This document shows positions 26,769 to 35,601 of a DNA stretch of 64,000 nt, one piece after another. The first letter of the stretch is position 1. Each line of letters opens with the position of its first letter. The stretch is from positions 1 to 64,000 of the forward strand of contig JACKLP010000005.1 in the NCBI GenBank assembly GCA_024235875.1. The letters run 5' to 3'. The translations under genes were made by a program, and so were the position numbers. A model generated the notes under the pieces. That model was not told where the DNA came from and did not search any database. It worked only from the letters and a program-made list of their open reading frames with translations. Source of the stretch: Burkholderiaceae bacterium (GTDB lineage: Bacteria; Pseudomonadota; Gammaproteobacteria; Burkholderiales; Burkholderiaceae_E).

Positions 26769-27347
26769 TCAGGCGAAATTCGCTGCCGCGAATGCCCAGT
26801 TGACCAGCTTCCAGTAGCCCGCGAGGTAGTTCGGGCGGCTGTTGCGATAGTCGATGTAGTACGCGTGCTCCCAGACGTCGCAGGTGAGGATCGCCTTGTC
26901 GGCGCCGCTCAACGGCGTCGCCGCATTGCTGGTGTTGACGATATCCAGCGATCCGTCGGACTTCTTCACGAGCCAGGTCCAACCCGAACCGAAGTTGCCT
27001 GCAGCCGACTTGTTGAACGCGTCGCGGAAGGCGTCGACCGAACCCCACTTGGCGTTGATCGCATCCGCCAGCGCGCCGCTCGGGTCGCCGCCGCCATTCG
27101 GCGACAGGCTGTTCCAGTAGAAGGTGTGGTTCCAGACCTGAGCCGCGTTGTTGAAGACGCCGCCCGACGACTTGCGAACGATATCCTCGAGGCTGGCGTT
27201 CTCGAACTCGGTGCCCTTGATCAGGTTGTTCAGGTTCGTGACGTAGGTCTGATGATGCTTGCCATAGTGGAACTCGAGCGTCTCCTTGGAGATCGTCGGC
27301 GCCAGCGCGTCCATCGCATACGGCAGTTCGGGAAGTTTGTGCTCCAT
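26769..27347 (-). CDS. sodB: Superoxide dismutase [Fe]
   Basis: SodB converts superoxide to oxygen and hydrogen peroxide in the cytoplasm. The 192-residue protein has all four metal ligands: His in FHYGKHHQTY, His in VWNHTFYW, and Asp and His in DVWEHAYYIDYR. The Gln in FNNAAQVWNH is the outer-sphere residue typical of iron enzymes. The ATG at 27347 gives the standard MEHKLPELPY start; an in-frame extension to 27470 is not conserved. It lies 119 bp downstream of xseA, far enough for its own promoter. Confidence 0.96.
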   Translation of the reverse strand: MEHKLPELPYAMDALAPTISKETLEFHYGKHHQTYVTNLNNLIKGTEFENASLEDIVRKSSGGVFNNAAQVWNHTFYWNSLSPNGGGDPSGALADAINAKWGSVDAFRDAFNKSAAGNFGSGWTWLVKKSDGSLDIVNTSNAATPLSGADKAILTCDVWEHAYYIDYRNSRPNYLAGYWKLVNWAFAAANFA

Positions 27348-27466
27348 GATCTTGGCTACCTCGCGTGTTTGCTTGTCGGAAAGTCTGGGCTGAGTGTCGG
27401 CGAGTGGCTGAACCGTCGCACACGCCGGAACGAGAATTGTACGGCGAGCCAGTCGGCGGCAATGGT

Positions 27467-28873
27467 TCAACCTGGCTGACGAGCCGGCTTTTCCTGCGCC
27501 GGACCGTCATTCGGATCGTCGGTGGATTCGACCCGCGCCGACAGTTCGCCTCGCGCCAGCCTGACCGAGATCCGCTTGCCCGGCGTGGTCGCGCGAACAT
27601 CCCGCAACAAGTGCCCATCCTCGCCGCGAACCAGCGCATACCCGCGATCCAGCACGCCAACCGGGCTGACCAGTTCCAGTTTCGCCGCATTGGATTCCAC
27701 TTGGGCCTGCCGCGCCGAAACATGCTTCGCCGCCGCGAGCCGAAGACGACGCGACAGTCCATCGAGCCGCTCGGCGGACCGGGAAAGCTCCGGCACTCGC
27801 AATGCGCGGCGCATCGATTCGAGGCGGACCCGCCGGGACTCGATGGCCCGCCACAGTGCGGAGCGCAAGGCGCCCGCCGACTCCCTTAGCGCAGACGCAC
27901 GGATCGCAAGCTCGACCGACGGTGGCCGTAGCAGACGCGCTGCCGTATCGAGCCCTTGCTCGGTCTCGCGCAGATACCGGGAATGCGCACGTACCAGGCG
28001 TTGGGTGCGCAAGCGAAGCGCGTCGACGAGGTCCGATCGCGCCGGAGCCGCCAGCGTGGCCGCGGCGGTCGGCGTGGAGGCCCGAAGGTCCGCCACGAAG
28101 TCGGCGATGGTGACATCGGACTCGTGCCCGACGCCGGAGACGACCGGCAATACGGAACTTGCGATGGCACGTGCCACCCGCTCGTCATTGAACGCCCACA
28201 GGTCCTCGATGGACCCGCCGCCCCTGACGAGCAGCACCAGGTCGACCTCGGCCCGTCGATTGGCGGCCTCGAGCGCCGCGACGATCGCAGCCGGCGCCTC
28301 CACGCCCTGCACCGGCGTTGGATAGACGATCACATCGACTTGCGGCGAGCGCCGGGCGAGCGTGCTCAGGACGTCTCGCAACGCGGCCGCCCGCGTCGAA
28401 CTCACGACGCCGATCCGCCACGGCAGCCGAGGAAGCGCCTGCTTTCGGTCATCATCGAGCAAGCCTTCGGCCTGCAACTTGGCCTTCAGCCGGAGAAACT
28501 CCTGGTACAGGTCGCCGGCGCCGGCTTGGCGAAGCGTTTCGACGTTGAGCTGGAAGTCGCCACGGGCCTGGTAGAGCGTCACGAGCGCCAGCGCCTCGAC
28601 ACGATCGCCCTCGCGCGGCCTGAAGCCGATCGCCGCAGCGCGACTCCTGAACATCACTGCGCGCACCTGTGCCGACGCGTCCTTCAGCGTGAAGTAACAG
28701 TGTCCAGACGCGGCCCGGACGAAGTTCGAGATCTCGCCGCTGACTCTCACCATCGGGAAGCTGCGTTCGAGCAGGTTCGCCACACTTCGATTCAGCTGGG
28801 AGACGCTCAACACCTCGGGCCGGGCCGAAACGCCCGCCAATCCTCGATCTTCTCGTCCCGACTCATGATTCAT
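27467..28873 (-). CDS. xseA: Exodeoxyribonuclease VII large subunit
   Basis: XseA is the catalytic subunit of exonuclease VII, which degrades single-stranded DNA in both directions. The 468-residue product has the N-terminal OB-fold (VSQLNRSVANLLE, VSGEISNF, GHCYFTLKDA) and the nuclease core with GGGSIEDLWAFND and GHESDVTIADFVADLRASTPTAAA, then a long basic coiled-coil region and a small C-terminal domain. A 12-residue polar lead precedes the usual start of similarity. It is divergent from exbB over 349 bp. xseB is not in the window. Confidence 0.94.
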   Translation of the reverse strand: MNHESGREDRGLAGVSARPEVLSVSQLNRSVANLLERSFPMVRVSGEISNFVRAASGHCYFTLKDASAQVRAVMFRSRAAAIGFRPREGDRVEALALVTLYQARGDFQLNVETLRQAGAGDLYQEFLRLKAKLQAEGLLDDDRKQALPRLPWRIGVVSSTRAAALRDVLSTLARRSPQVDVIVYPTPVQGVEAPAAIVAALEAANRRAEVDLVLLVRGGGSIEDLWAFNDERVARAIASSVLPVVSGVGHESDVTIADFVADLRASTPTAAATLAAPARSDLVDALRLRTQRLVRAHSRYLRETEQGLDTAARLLRPPSVELAIRASALRESAGALRSALWRAIESRRVRLESMRRALRVPELSRSAERLDGLSRRLRLAAAKHVSARQAQVESNAAKLELVSPVGVLDRGYALVRGEDGHLLRDVRATTPGKRISVRLARGELSARVESTDDPNDGPAQEKPARQPG

Positions 28874-29222
28874 GCGGTCATCCAGGGCTTTTGGCGTGTA
28901 ATCGTGCGCCAGTGGCCGATTCGATCGCTACGCTGCCGTACACAGGTCGGCCGGGATTGGGCGTCGAGGCAAGGCGCGGGCAGATCCCGTGTCGAAATAT
29001 TTGGCAACCCACCCCAGGATCAGGCAAGGCGTGGGTTTCCGGGCGGTGTCCCGTCGATCTCCACAGGATTATCCACAGGTTCTGGGGATTAGCCGCCGGC
29101 AGGGCGACAGACTCGGCACTCCCATGCCTGTCAACTTGCCCGACAGCGGCAAAGACCGGACAATTCGCGCTCGCATCACGCCGCCCTGGCCGAGCGCCGC
29201 GCGCACCACGGAGAATTCGGAT
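28874..29222. promoter_or_regulatory. 349-bp divergent intergenic region between xseA and exbB with a DnaA-box-like site
   Basis: No gene is supported here; open frames in it are short or lack similarity. It must hold the promoters of xseA (minus) and of the exbB-kdsB operon (plus). A perfect DnaA box TTATCCACA occurs at 29069-29077, next to a second CCACAGG copy at 29061-29067. I found no convincing sigma-70 -35/-10 pair. Confidence 0.45.
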
Positions 29223-29828
29223 TTGTTCTCGCTGATTCAAGCGGCCGGCTGGCCGATCTGGTTCCTGATCGTGGCCTCCTTCGTTGCGGTCGCCCTGATC
29301 GTCGAGCGCTTTCTTTCGCTGAAGCGGGACAAGATCCTGCCGCCCTCGCTGCTCGACGAGGTGTTGTCGCTTCATCGCAATCGCCAGATCTCGATGGACT
29401 TGCTTCGCAAGCTCTCGGCGAGCTCCCCGCTCGGCCGGGTCCTCGCCAGCGGCCTGCGACACGAGGCGGGCGGACGCGAACTGATGAAGGAGGCGATGGA
29501 GGAAACCGGCCGGGCGGTCGCGCATGAGCTCGAGCGCTATCTCAGCGCGATCGGAACGATCGCGTCGGCGGCGCCATTGATGGGCCTGTTCGGAACCGTG
29601 ATCGGGATGATCGAGATCTTCGGATCGCAGGCGCCATCGGGTACCGACCCGCAAGCCCTGGCGCACGGCATCTCGGTCGCACTGTACAACACCGCCTTCG
29701 GCATTCTGATCGCGATCCCGACGCTGATCTCGTACCGGCACTTCCGCGCCCGGGTCGACGCCCTGCTGGTGGAGATGGAGCAGCAATCCCTGAGGCTCGT
29801 CGACACGGTCATGAGTGCGCGCCGATGA
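29223..29828 (+). CDS. exbB: ExbB/TolQ-family proton channel protein
   Basis: ExbB forms the inner-membrane pentamer that, with ExbD, uses the proton motive force to energise TonB-type transport. The 201-residue product has three helices: one at the N-terminus (AAGWPIWFLIVASFVAVALIV) and two after the cytoplasmic domain (IGTIASAAPLMGLFGTVIGM and a last helix with NTAFGILIAIP). I choose the TTG at 29223, because it follows GGAG at good spacing and gives the usual MFSLIQAAGW start; the frame itself is open from 28989. Its stop overlaps the exbD start (ATGA). No tonB is near, so the partner could be TonB elsewhere. Confidence 0.9.
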   Translation: MFSLIQAAGWPIWFLIVASFVAVALIVERFLSLKRDKILPPSLLDEVLSLHRNRQISMDLLRKLSASSPLGRVLASGLRHEAGGRELMKEAMEETGRAVAHELERYLSAIGTIASAAPLMGLFGTVIGMIEIFGSQAPSGTDPQALAHGISVALYNTAFGILIAIPTLISYRHFRARVDALLVEMEQQSLRLVDTVMSARR

Positions 29829-30244
29829 ACTTCAGGCGGGGCATGCGCCGCGACGAGCCCGAGATCAACTTCATCCCGCTGATCGACGTTCTACTCGTCA
29901 TCCTGATCTTCCTGATGGTCACGACGACCTACTCGAAGTTCACGGAACTGAAGATCGATCTGCCGAGCGCGTCCGCGAAGCAGACGGTCGAACGCCCGGA
30001 TGAAATCGTCGTCGGGGTCTCGGCCGAGGGCCGGTACCGGCTCGCGGGCACCGGGGCGCCGCTGTCCCAATCGGCGCTGATCGGAGAGCTTCGGCGTCGT
30101 GCCGACGGCAAGCGCGAACCGGTCCTGGTGATACATGCGGATGCCGGCGCATCGCACCAGGCGGTCGTCGACGTGCTGGACGCGGCCAGACAGGCGGGAC
30201 TGGAGCGAGTGACTTTTGCGGCGCAAAGCGCCGGCTCGCGCTGA
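29825..30244 (+). CDS. exbD: Biopolymer transport protein ExbD
   Basis: The 139-residue protein has a short cytoplasmic N-terminus, one membrane helix with the proton-carrying Asp (FIPLIDVLLVILIFLMV), and a periplasmic domain. It pairs with ExbB, whose gene overlaps it by 4 bp. A single ExbD copy is present. It is followed 16 bp later by lpxK in what looks like one transcript through kdsB, an order known from Burkholderiales. Confidence 0.93.
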   Translation: MNFRRGMRRDEPEINFIPLIDVLLVILIFLMVTTTYSKFTELKIDLPSASAKQTVERPDEIVVGVSAEGRYRLAGTGAPLSQSALIGELRRRADGKREPVLVIHADAGASHQAVVDVLDAARQAGLERVTFAAQSAGSR

Positions 30245-30260
30245 GCAACGTGTCGCGGCA

Positions 30261-31307
30261 ATGAAGTCCGGACCGCCCCCGATCGGGCGCGCGCGGCTCG
30301 AGGCCTTCGTTCGGAGGGCCTGGTTCGGTCGGACGCCGGGCGGGCTTGCGTCGTCGTTCTCTCTTCTCGCATCGCCCTTGTGCCTGATCACGGCGCTCGA
30401 CGGCGCCAGGCGTCGGCGTCGGATCCGCGCTCTGGCGCCACCGCGCGTACCCGTGATCGTTGTCGGCAACCTCGTCGCGGGCGGCGCCGGCAAGACGCCG
30501 ACGACGATCGCACTGGTTCGCGAACTGGCACGCCGCGGATGGTCCCCCGGCATCGTCGCTCGCGGCCATCGGGCACGCGACGCCGCTGCCCGCCTGGTCT
30601 CGCCGGAAACGGATCCGCGCGAGGGGGGCGACGAACCCGTGCTGATCGCGCGCGCGACCCATCGCCCCGTGGCAGCCGGGCGGCACCGTGGACAAGCGTT
30701 GGACTGCCTGCTCGATGCGCACCCGGACGTCGACGTCGTCGTCTCGGACGATGGCTTGCAGCACCCTCATCTGCCTCGAAGCATCGAACTCGTGCTTTTC
30801 GACGAGCGCGGCGCGGGAAACGGTCGCTTGCTGCCCGCGGGTCCGCTGCGCGAGCCACTGGCGCGAGCCGCCGGCGTCGACGCGATCATCGTCCCGGCGA
30901 ACGTGAGCGCGCCGTTGTCGCATCCCCGGCTGTTTCATCGCCGGATCGAAATCGGTGGATTCACTGCGCTGGCCGATGGGCGAACGGTCTCGACCACCGA
31001 CATGGCGGCCATGGTCGACGCCGATGCCGTCGCGCTTGCCGGTATCGCCGAGCCGGCCCGGTTCTTCGCGACGCTTCGCGGTCTCGGTATCCACGTGCGT
31101 GAACATCCATTGCCCGACCACGCTCCGATCGACCGCGCCTGGTTGCGCGACTTGTCGGCCCCGGTGATCCTGATGACCGAGAAGGACGCCGTAAAATGCA
31201 GCCCGACCACCGACGATCGCCTGTGGTCGCTGCAAGTACGGGTCGAACTCGATCCGGCATTCTTCGATTGGCTGGAGCCTTTGATTCGTGGACAACCGAC
31301 TGCTTGA
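30261..31307 (+). CDS. lpxK: Tetraacyldisaccharide 4'-kinase
   Basis: LpxK adds the 4'-phosphate to the lipid A precursor at the cytoplasmic face of the inner membrane. The 348-residue protein starts with an amphipathic membrane-associated region, then the unusual P-loop GNLVAGGAGKTPTT, and continues with SDDGLQH, VLFDERGAGNGRLLPAGPLRE and the C-terminal MTEKDAVKC, all typical of the family. The ATG at 30261 is chosen by family length; an earlier start would overlap exbD. Its 3' end overlaps the Trm112-like gene by 20 bp. Confidence 0.94.
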   Translation: MKSGPPPIGRARLEAFVRRAWFGRTPGGLASSFSLLASPLCLITALDGARRRRRIRALAPPRVPVIVVGNLVAGGAGKTPTTIALVRELARRGWSPGIVARGHRARDAAARLVSPETDPREGGDEPVLIARATHRPVAAGRHRGQALDCLLDAHPDVDVVVSDDGLQHPHLPRSIELVLFDERGAGNGRLLPAGPLREPLARAAGVDAIIVPANVSAPLSHPRLFHRRIEIGGFTALADGRTVSTTDMAAMVDADAVALAGIAEPARFFATLRGLGIHVREHPLPDHAPIDRAWLRDLSAPVILMTEKDAVKCSPTTDDRLWSLQVRVELDPAFFDWLEPLIRGQPTA

Positions 31308-31506
31308 GATCCTGGTGTGCCCGAACTGCAAGGGGAAGTTGCGCGTGCGCCGCGGACCGATCACGGAACTCGATCCGCCGGCCGAGGCCGAATTGATCTG
31401 CGATCACGATGGCATCGCCTTTCCGGTTCGGGACGACATTCCGGTCATGCTGCTCGACGAGGCTCGTCGCCTGGAGCCGGATTCGGGCGAGACCGAGGAT
31501 GACTGA
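31288..31506 (+). CDS. Trm112 family protein (YcaR-like)
   Basis: This 72-residue protein matches the YcaR/Trm112-like family always found between lpxK and kdsB. It has a single CPNC pair near residue 11 (LLEILVCPNCKGKL), then ICDHDGIAFPVRDDIPVML. Eukaryotic Trm112 activates methyltransferases, but the role of the bacterial form is not established. The start is a GTG at 31288 inside the end of lpxK. Its stop lies beyond the kdsB start, so lpxK, this gene and kdsB overlap in series and are probably translationally coupled. Confidence 0.88.
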   Translation: MDNRLLEILVCPNCKGKLRVRRGPITELDPPAEAELICDHDGIAFPVRDDIPVMLLDEARRLEPDSGETEDD

Positions 31507-32299
31507 CCGGTCGGATCCGGGGGCAGGCACCGATTTCGTCGCGCTGATTCCCGCCCGGCTGGCTTCCGTCCGCCTGCCTGGCAAGCCGCTGGCCGACATC
31601 AACGGCAAGCCGATGGTGGTCAGGGTCGCGGAGCGCGCCCGTGCCTCCGGCGCGCGACTCGTGGCCGTGGCGACCGATTCCACCGAGATCGCGTCGGCCG
31701 TCGAGCAAGCCGGCTTCGCTGCGGTGCTGACCCGCGAGGACCACCCGTCCGGCACGGACCGCCTGGCAGAAGCCGCCGATCGACTCGCCCTCGATGACCG
31801 GCAGATCGTCGTGAACGTCCAGGGTGACGAGCCACTCATTCCCCCGTCGCTGATCCGCGATCTGGCCGCCCATCTCGCCGCTCGTCCGGATTGCGAGATC
31901 GCCACGGCGGCGCACCGGATCGACGATCCCGCCGAGTTCCTGAACCCGAACGTCGTCAAGCTGGTGCTCGATCGCGCGGGGCGCGCCCGATACTTCTCGC
32001 GCGCCCCGATCCCCTTCTCGCGCGATGCGGACGATGCGGCAAAACTGCAACATCATCGGGACGCCGGCGCTGGTCCGTATCGGCACATCGGGATCTACGC
32101 CTATCGGTGCCGGGCGCTGCGACAGTATCCGGCGCTCGAGCGCTCCCCGCTCGAAAGACTCGAGTCGCTCGAGCAACTCCGCGCGCTGTGGAACGGCCTC
32201 GAAATCTCCGTGATGGTCGCGGCGACGGCGCCGCCGGCGGGGGTCGACACCCAGGCCGACCTCGAACGAGCACGCCGCAGCAACGCCAGCGGGTCATAG
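31499..32299 (+). CDS. kdsB: 3-deoxy-manno-octulosonate cytidylyltransferase
   Basis: KdsB activates Kdo as CMP-Kdo for the inner core of lipopolysaccharide. The 266-residue product shows the nucleotidyltransferase start ALIPARLASVRLPGKPL, the VNVQGDEPLIPP motif that binds Mg and CTP, RYFSRAPIP, and the C-terminal GVDTQADLERA. The ATG at 31499 overlaps the Trm112-like gene. Together with lpxK, it commits this stretch to LPS synthesis. Confidence 0.95.
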   Translation: MTDRSDPGAGTDFVALIPARLASVRLPGKPLADINGKPMVVRVAERARASGARLVAVATDSTEIASAVEQAGFAAVLTREDHPSGTDRLAEAADRLALDDRQIVVNVQGDEPLIPPSLIRDLAAHLAARPDCEIATAAHRIDDPAEFLNPNVVKLVLDRAGRARYFSRAPIPFSRDADDAAKLQHHRDAGAGPYRHIGIYAYRCRALRQYPALERSPLERLESLEQLRALWNGLEISVMVAATAPPAGVDTQADLERARRSNASGS

Positions 32300-32563
32300 A
32301 CCGAAAGGCCGGTGTAAGAAGCACGACGTACAATCCGTTGCGGCGGGTGGCGCCATCACTGGGTATCGCCTCGGAATGCGTCGCGACACGGTCGTCGGCC
32401 TAAGCTCGATTGACCGGCCGTTTCGTTGACGCTACCCTTGCCGCGCATTTTCGAAACGGCGTTCGTTGGCCGCCGCAGGCGCTGGGCACTGCGGCGCGCA
32501 TGTCGAGTTCCGCTACCGGCTGCGCCGCAGAACGACGTCCTTCTTCCCGATCCGGAACTCCAA

Positions 32564-33223
32564 ATGCGAGTAATACTTCTCGGCGCCCCGGGCGCCGGCA
32601 AAGGTACGCAGTCCGCCTACATCTGCCGCCAGTTCGGCATCCCGCAGATCTCTACGGGCGACCTGCTGCGGTCGGCCGTTGCCGCCGGGTCCGGGTTGGG
32701 CCTGGCCGCCCGAAAGATGATGGACTCCGGCTCGCTCGTGTCGGACGAGATCATCATCGACATCATTCGTGAACGACTCGGTCAACCCGATTGCGCCAAC
32801 GGCTATCTGCTCGATGGCGTGCCGCGCACGATTCCTCAGGCAGAGGCGCTGCGGGCATCGGGTCTGGACGTCGACTTCGTGATCGAGATCGACGTCCCCG
32901 ATGCCGAGATCATCACGCGCATGGCGGGCCGTCGAGTCCATCCGGGCAGCGGCCGCACCTATCACGTCACCTTCAACCCGCCCAAGGTCGCGGGAAAGGA
33001 CGATGTGACCGGCGAAGATCTCGTGCAGCGTGGAGACGATAGCGAGAAGACCGTTCGCAAGCGACTGCGCATCTATCACGACCAGACCCGTGCGCTGGTC
33101 GACTACTACTCGAAGTGGGCTGCGACGGGTGACCCTCGTGCACCACTGTTCCGCCACGTTTCCGGAATGGGTTCCGTGGACGAGATCACGACCAGGGTGT
33201 TCCAAGCGCTGCAGCGCGACTGA
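32564..33223 (+). CDS. adk: Adenylate kinase
   Basis: Adk catalyses ATP + AMP to 2 ADP and sets the cell's adenylate balance. The 219-residue long-form enzyme has P-loop GAPGAGKGTQ at residues 7-16, ISTGDLLR (AMP binding), LLDGVPRT and the LID domain GRRVHPGSGRTYHV, which has no cysteines and so no zinc site. The usual DGFPRT motif has Val in place of Phe. The ATG at 32564 gives the typical MRVILLGAPG start. A 264-bp gap separates it from kdsB; that gap contains a TACAAT at 32328-32333 that could be a -10 box, but no good -35. Confidence 0.96.
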   Translation: MRVILLGAPGAGKGTQSAYICRQFGIPQISTGDLLRSAVAAGSGLGLAARKMMDSGSLVSDEIIIDIIRERLGQPDCANGYLLDGVPRTIPQAEALRASGLDVDFVIEIDVPDAEIITRMAGRRVHPGSGRTYHVTFNPPKVAGKDDVTGEDLVQRGDDSEKTVRKRLRIYHDQTRALVDYYSKWAATGDPRAPLFRHVSGMGSVDEITTRVFQALQRD

Positions 33224-33359
33224 ACCGTCGCAAACCCGCAACATCGGTCGAGTAGAATTCGGCAGCTTTCGCGCGCAAGAGAACGCGCGTCCGACCCGGT
33301 TCAAGCAAGCGTTTCTCTAGTTTCCGCAATCCAAGAAACAAGATCATCGGAGGTTGACC

Positions 33360-35435
33360 ATGAGTGGAGCCACAACGGCCGGTCTCTGGTTCGCATTGAT
33401 TTGCGGGCTGGCGGCCGTCATCTACGGAATCGTCTCTAGCCGCTGGATTCTCGGTCTCGATGCCGGCAACCAGCGCATGCAGGAGATCGCTGGCGCGATT
33501 CAGCAAGGGGCCAAGGCCTACCTGAATCGGCAGTACAGCACGATCGGCCTGGTGGGCGTGGTCTTGTTCGTGGTCATCGGCTTCGTGCCGGGGCTGGGCT
33601 GGACTTCGGCCATCGGCTTTGCGATCGGCGCGATTCTGTCGGGAGCCGCGGGCTACATCGGCATGAACGTCTCGGTACGGGCGAACGTGCGCACCGCCCA
33701 GGCGGCCACGCGTGGGCTGAACGACGCCCTCGCGGTGGCGTTCCGAGGCGGCGCGATCACCGGAATGCTGGTCGTGGGCCTCGGCCTGCTCGGCGTAGCC
33801 GGCTACTACGGTTTCCTCACCGCCGGTGGGGCGGTCACGGGTGCCAAGGTCCATGAGGCCATCAAGCCGCTCGTGGGTCTCGCCTTCGGCTCGTCGCTGA
33901 TCTCGATCTTTGCGCGACTGGGTGGCGGCATCTTCACCAAGGGCGCCGACGTGGGCGCCGACCTGGTCGGCAAGGTCGAGGCGGGCATCCCCGAAGACGA
34001 TCCGCGCAACCCCGCGGTCATCGCGGACAACGTCGGCGACAACGTCGGCGACTGCGCCGGGATGGCGGCCGACCTCTTCGAGACCTATGCCGTGACGCTG
34101 ATCGCGACCATGCTGCTGGGTTCGCTGATGATCAAGGGCGCGGAACTGCAGGCCGTCGTCTACCCGATGGCGCTCGGCGGGCTGTCGATCATCGCGTCGA
34201 TCGTCGGCGCCATGTTCGTGAAGGCCAAGCCCGGCCAGACCAACGTCATGCCGGCGCTCTACAAGGGCCTGGTCTGGGCCGGCGGCCTGGCGACGGTGTT
34301 CTCGTATCCCGTCACGAACTGGATCTTCGGCGGCTCCGACCTGACCGGTGCCGGCACCTCCACGATGAATCTCTGGCTTTGCGTGGTGGTTGGAATGATC
34401 CTGACCGGACTGATCGTCTGGATCACCGAGTACTACACCGGTACCCAGTTCAAGCCGGTTCGGTACGTGGCATCGGCCTCCAACACGGGCCATGCGACCA
34501 ACATCATCGCCGGCATCGCCGTGTCGATGAAGTCCACCGCCCTGCCCGTACTGTTCGTCTGCGCGGCGATCATCGCCGCGTACAAGCTCGGCGGCCTCTA
34601 TGGCATCGCGATCGGCGCGACCTCGATGCTCTCGATGGCCGGCATCGTCGTGGCGCTCGACGCCTATGGCCCCATCACCGACAACGCCGGTGGCATTGCC
34701 GAGATGGCCGAACTGCCTGAGTCGGTGCGCAACATCACCGACCCGCTCGACGCGGTCGGCAACACGACCAAGGCGGTCACCAAGGGCTACGCGATCGGCT
34801 CCGCCGGTCTGGCCGCCCTGGTGCTGTTTGCCGACTACACGCACGCCCTCGAGGAGTACAAGCTCTCGACGGCGTTCGACCTGTCGAACCACATGGTCAT
34901 CGTCGGGCTGTTCATCGGCGGCCTGATCCCGTTCCTGTTCGGCGCGATGGCGATGGAAGCCGTGGGCCGTTCGGCGGGATCGGTAGTCGAGGAAGTCCGT
35001 CGGCAGTTCCGCGAGATCAAGGGCATCATGGAAGGCACGGCCAAGCCCGACTATTCGCGCGCGGTCGACCTGCTCACCAGCGCCGCGATCAAGGAGATGA
35101 TCGTTCCGTCGTTGCTGCCGGTGGTCGTGCCGATCGTGGTCGGCCTGGTCCTGGGGCACGTCGCACTCGGCGGCCTTCTGATGGGCACCATCGTGACGGG
35201 ACTGTTCGTGGCGATCTCGATGTGTACGGGCGGCGGCGCCTGGGACAACGCCAAGAAATACATCGAGGAAGGCAATCACGGCGGCAAGGGCTCCGAGGCG
35301 CACAAGGCTTCGGTGACCGGAGACACCGTCGGCGACCCCTACAAGGACACGGCAGGCCCCGCGGTCAATCCGCTCATCAAGATCATCAACATCGTCGCAC
35401 TGCTGCTGGTACCCGTCATGGGCGCCTTGCAGTGA
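33360..35435 (+). CDS. hppA: Membrane-bound proton-pumping pyrophosphatase, K+-independent type
   Basis: HppA couples pyrophosphate hydrolysis to proton export across the inner membrane. The 691-residue protein has the many helices of the family and the substrate site ADNVGDNVGDCAGMAADLFE. The motif GNTTKAVTKG near residue 467 has Lys where K+-dependent enzymes have Ala, plus Thr three positions on, the pattern of K+-independent proton pumps. The ATG at 33360 follows GGAGGT; a TTG two codons earlier is less likely. It is followed by a strong terminator. Confidence 0.95.
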   Translation: MSGATTAGLWFALICGLAAVIYGIVSSRWILGLDAGNQRMQEIAGAIQQGAKAYLNRQYSTIGLVGVVLFVVIGFVPGLGWTSAIGFAIGAILSGAAGYIGMNVSVRANVRTAQAATRGLNDALAVAFRGGAITGMLVVGLGLLGVAGYYGFLTAGGAVTGAKVHEAIKPLVGLAFGSSLISIFARLGGGIFTKGADVGADLVGKVEAGIPEDDPRNPAVIADNVGDNVGDCAGMAADLFETYAVTLIATMLLGSLMIKGAELQAVVYPMALGGLSIIASIVGAMFVKAKPGQTNVMPALYKGLVWAGGLATVFSYPVTNWIFGGSDLTGAGTSTMNLWLCVVVGMILTGLIVWITEYYTGTQFKPVRYVASASNTGHATNIIAGIAVSMKSTALPVLFVCAAIIAAYKLGGLYGIAIGATSMLSMAGIVVALDAYGPITDNAGGIAEMAELPESVRNITDPLDAVGNTTKAVTKGYAIGSAGLAALVLFADYTHALEEYKLSTAFDLSNHMVIVGLFIGGLIPFLFGAMAMEAVGRSAGSVVEEVRRQFREIKGIMEGTAKPDYSRAVDLLTSAAIKEMIVPSLLPVVVPIVVGLVLGHVALGGLLMGTIVTGLFVAISMCTGGGAWDNAKKYIEEGNHGGKGSEAHKASVTGDTVGDPYKDTAGPAVNPLIKIINIVALLLVPVMGALQ

Positions 35436-35490
35436 GACCTGCTCACGCGATTCGATGACCGGCTAGGCGCGTTCGAGCGCTGCCGTTCAC

Positions 35491-35523
35491 AGATGGGGCG
35501 CCCAATGGCGCCCCATCTTGCTT
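35491..35523 (+). terminator. Rho-independent terminator of hppA
   Basis: A perfect 12-bp stem (AGATGGGGCGCC / GGCGCCCCATCT) with loop CAAT is followed by TGCTTT, 56 bp after the hppA stop. It should end the hppA transcript before the next gene on the same strand. Confidence 0.85.
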
Positions 35524-35601
35524 TGGGTGCTCGCCTGGGCGAGTCGACCCCTGCCGTACAATCGCGGGCATCGACAGGCAACGGACACGGAGGTAAGCCA
35601 G

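Noticed and set aside
26741..26770. A hairpin near the sodB stop (ATCACG...CGTGAT)
   Set aside because: It contains a 3-nt bulge, overlaps the stop codon and has no T-run, so it is not a reliable terminator.
33186..35303. A 705-codon minus-strand frame opposite hppA, rich in Asp, His and Arg
   Set aside because: The mirror of a membrane protein in a GC-rich genome gives a long charged frame by default; no family match is visible.
35557..35562. TACAAT as a -10 box of the SDR gene at 35602
   Set aside because: A good -10 alone; no -35 resemblance exists 15-19 bp upstream, so I did not list it as a promoter.
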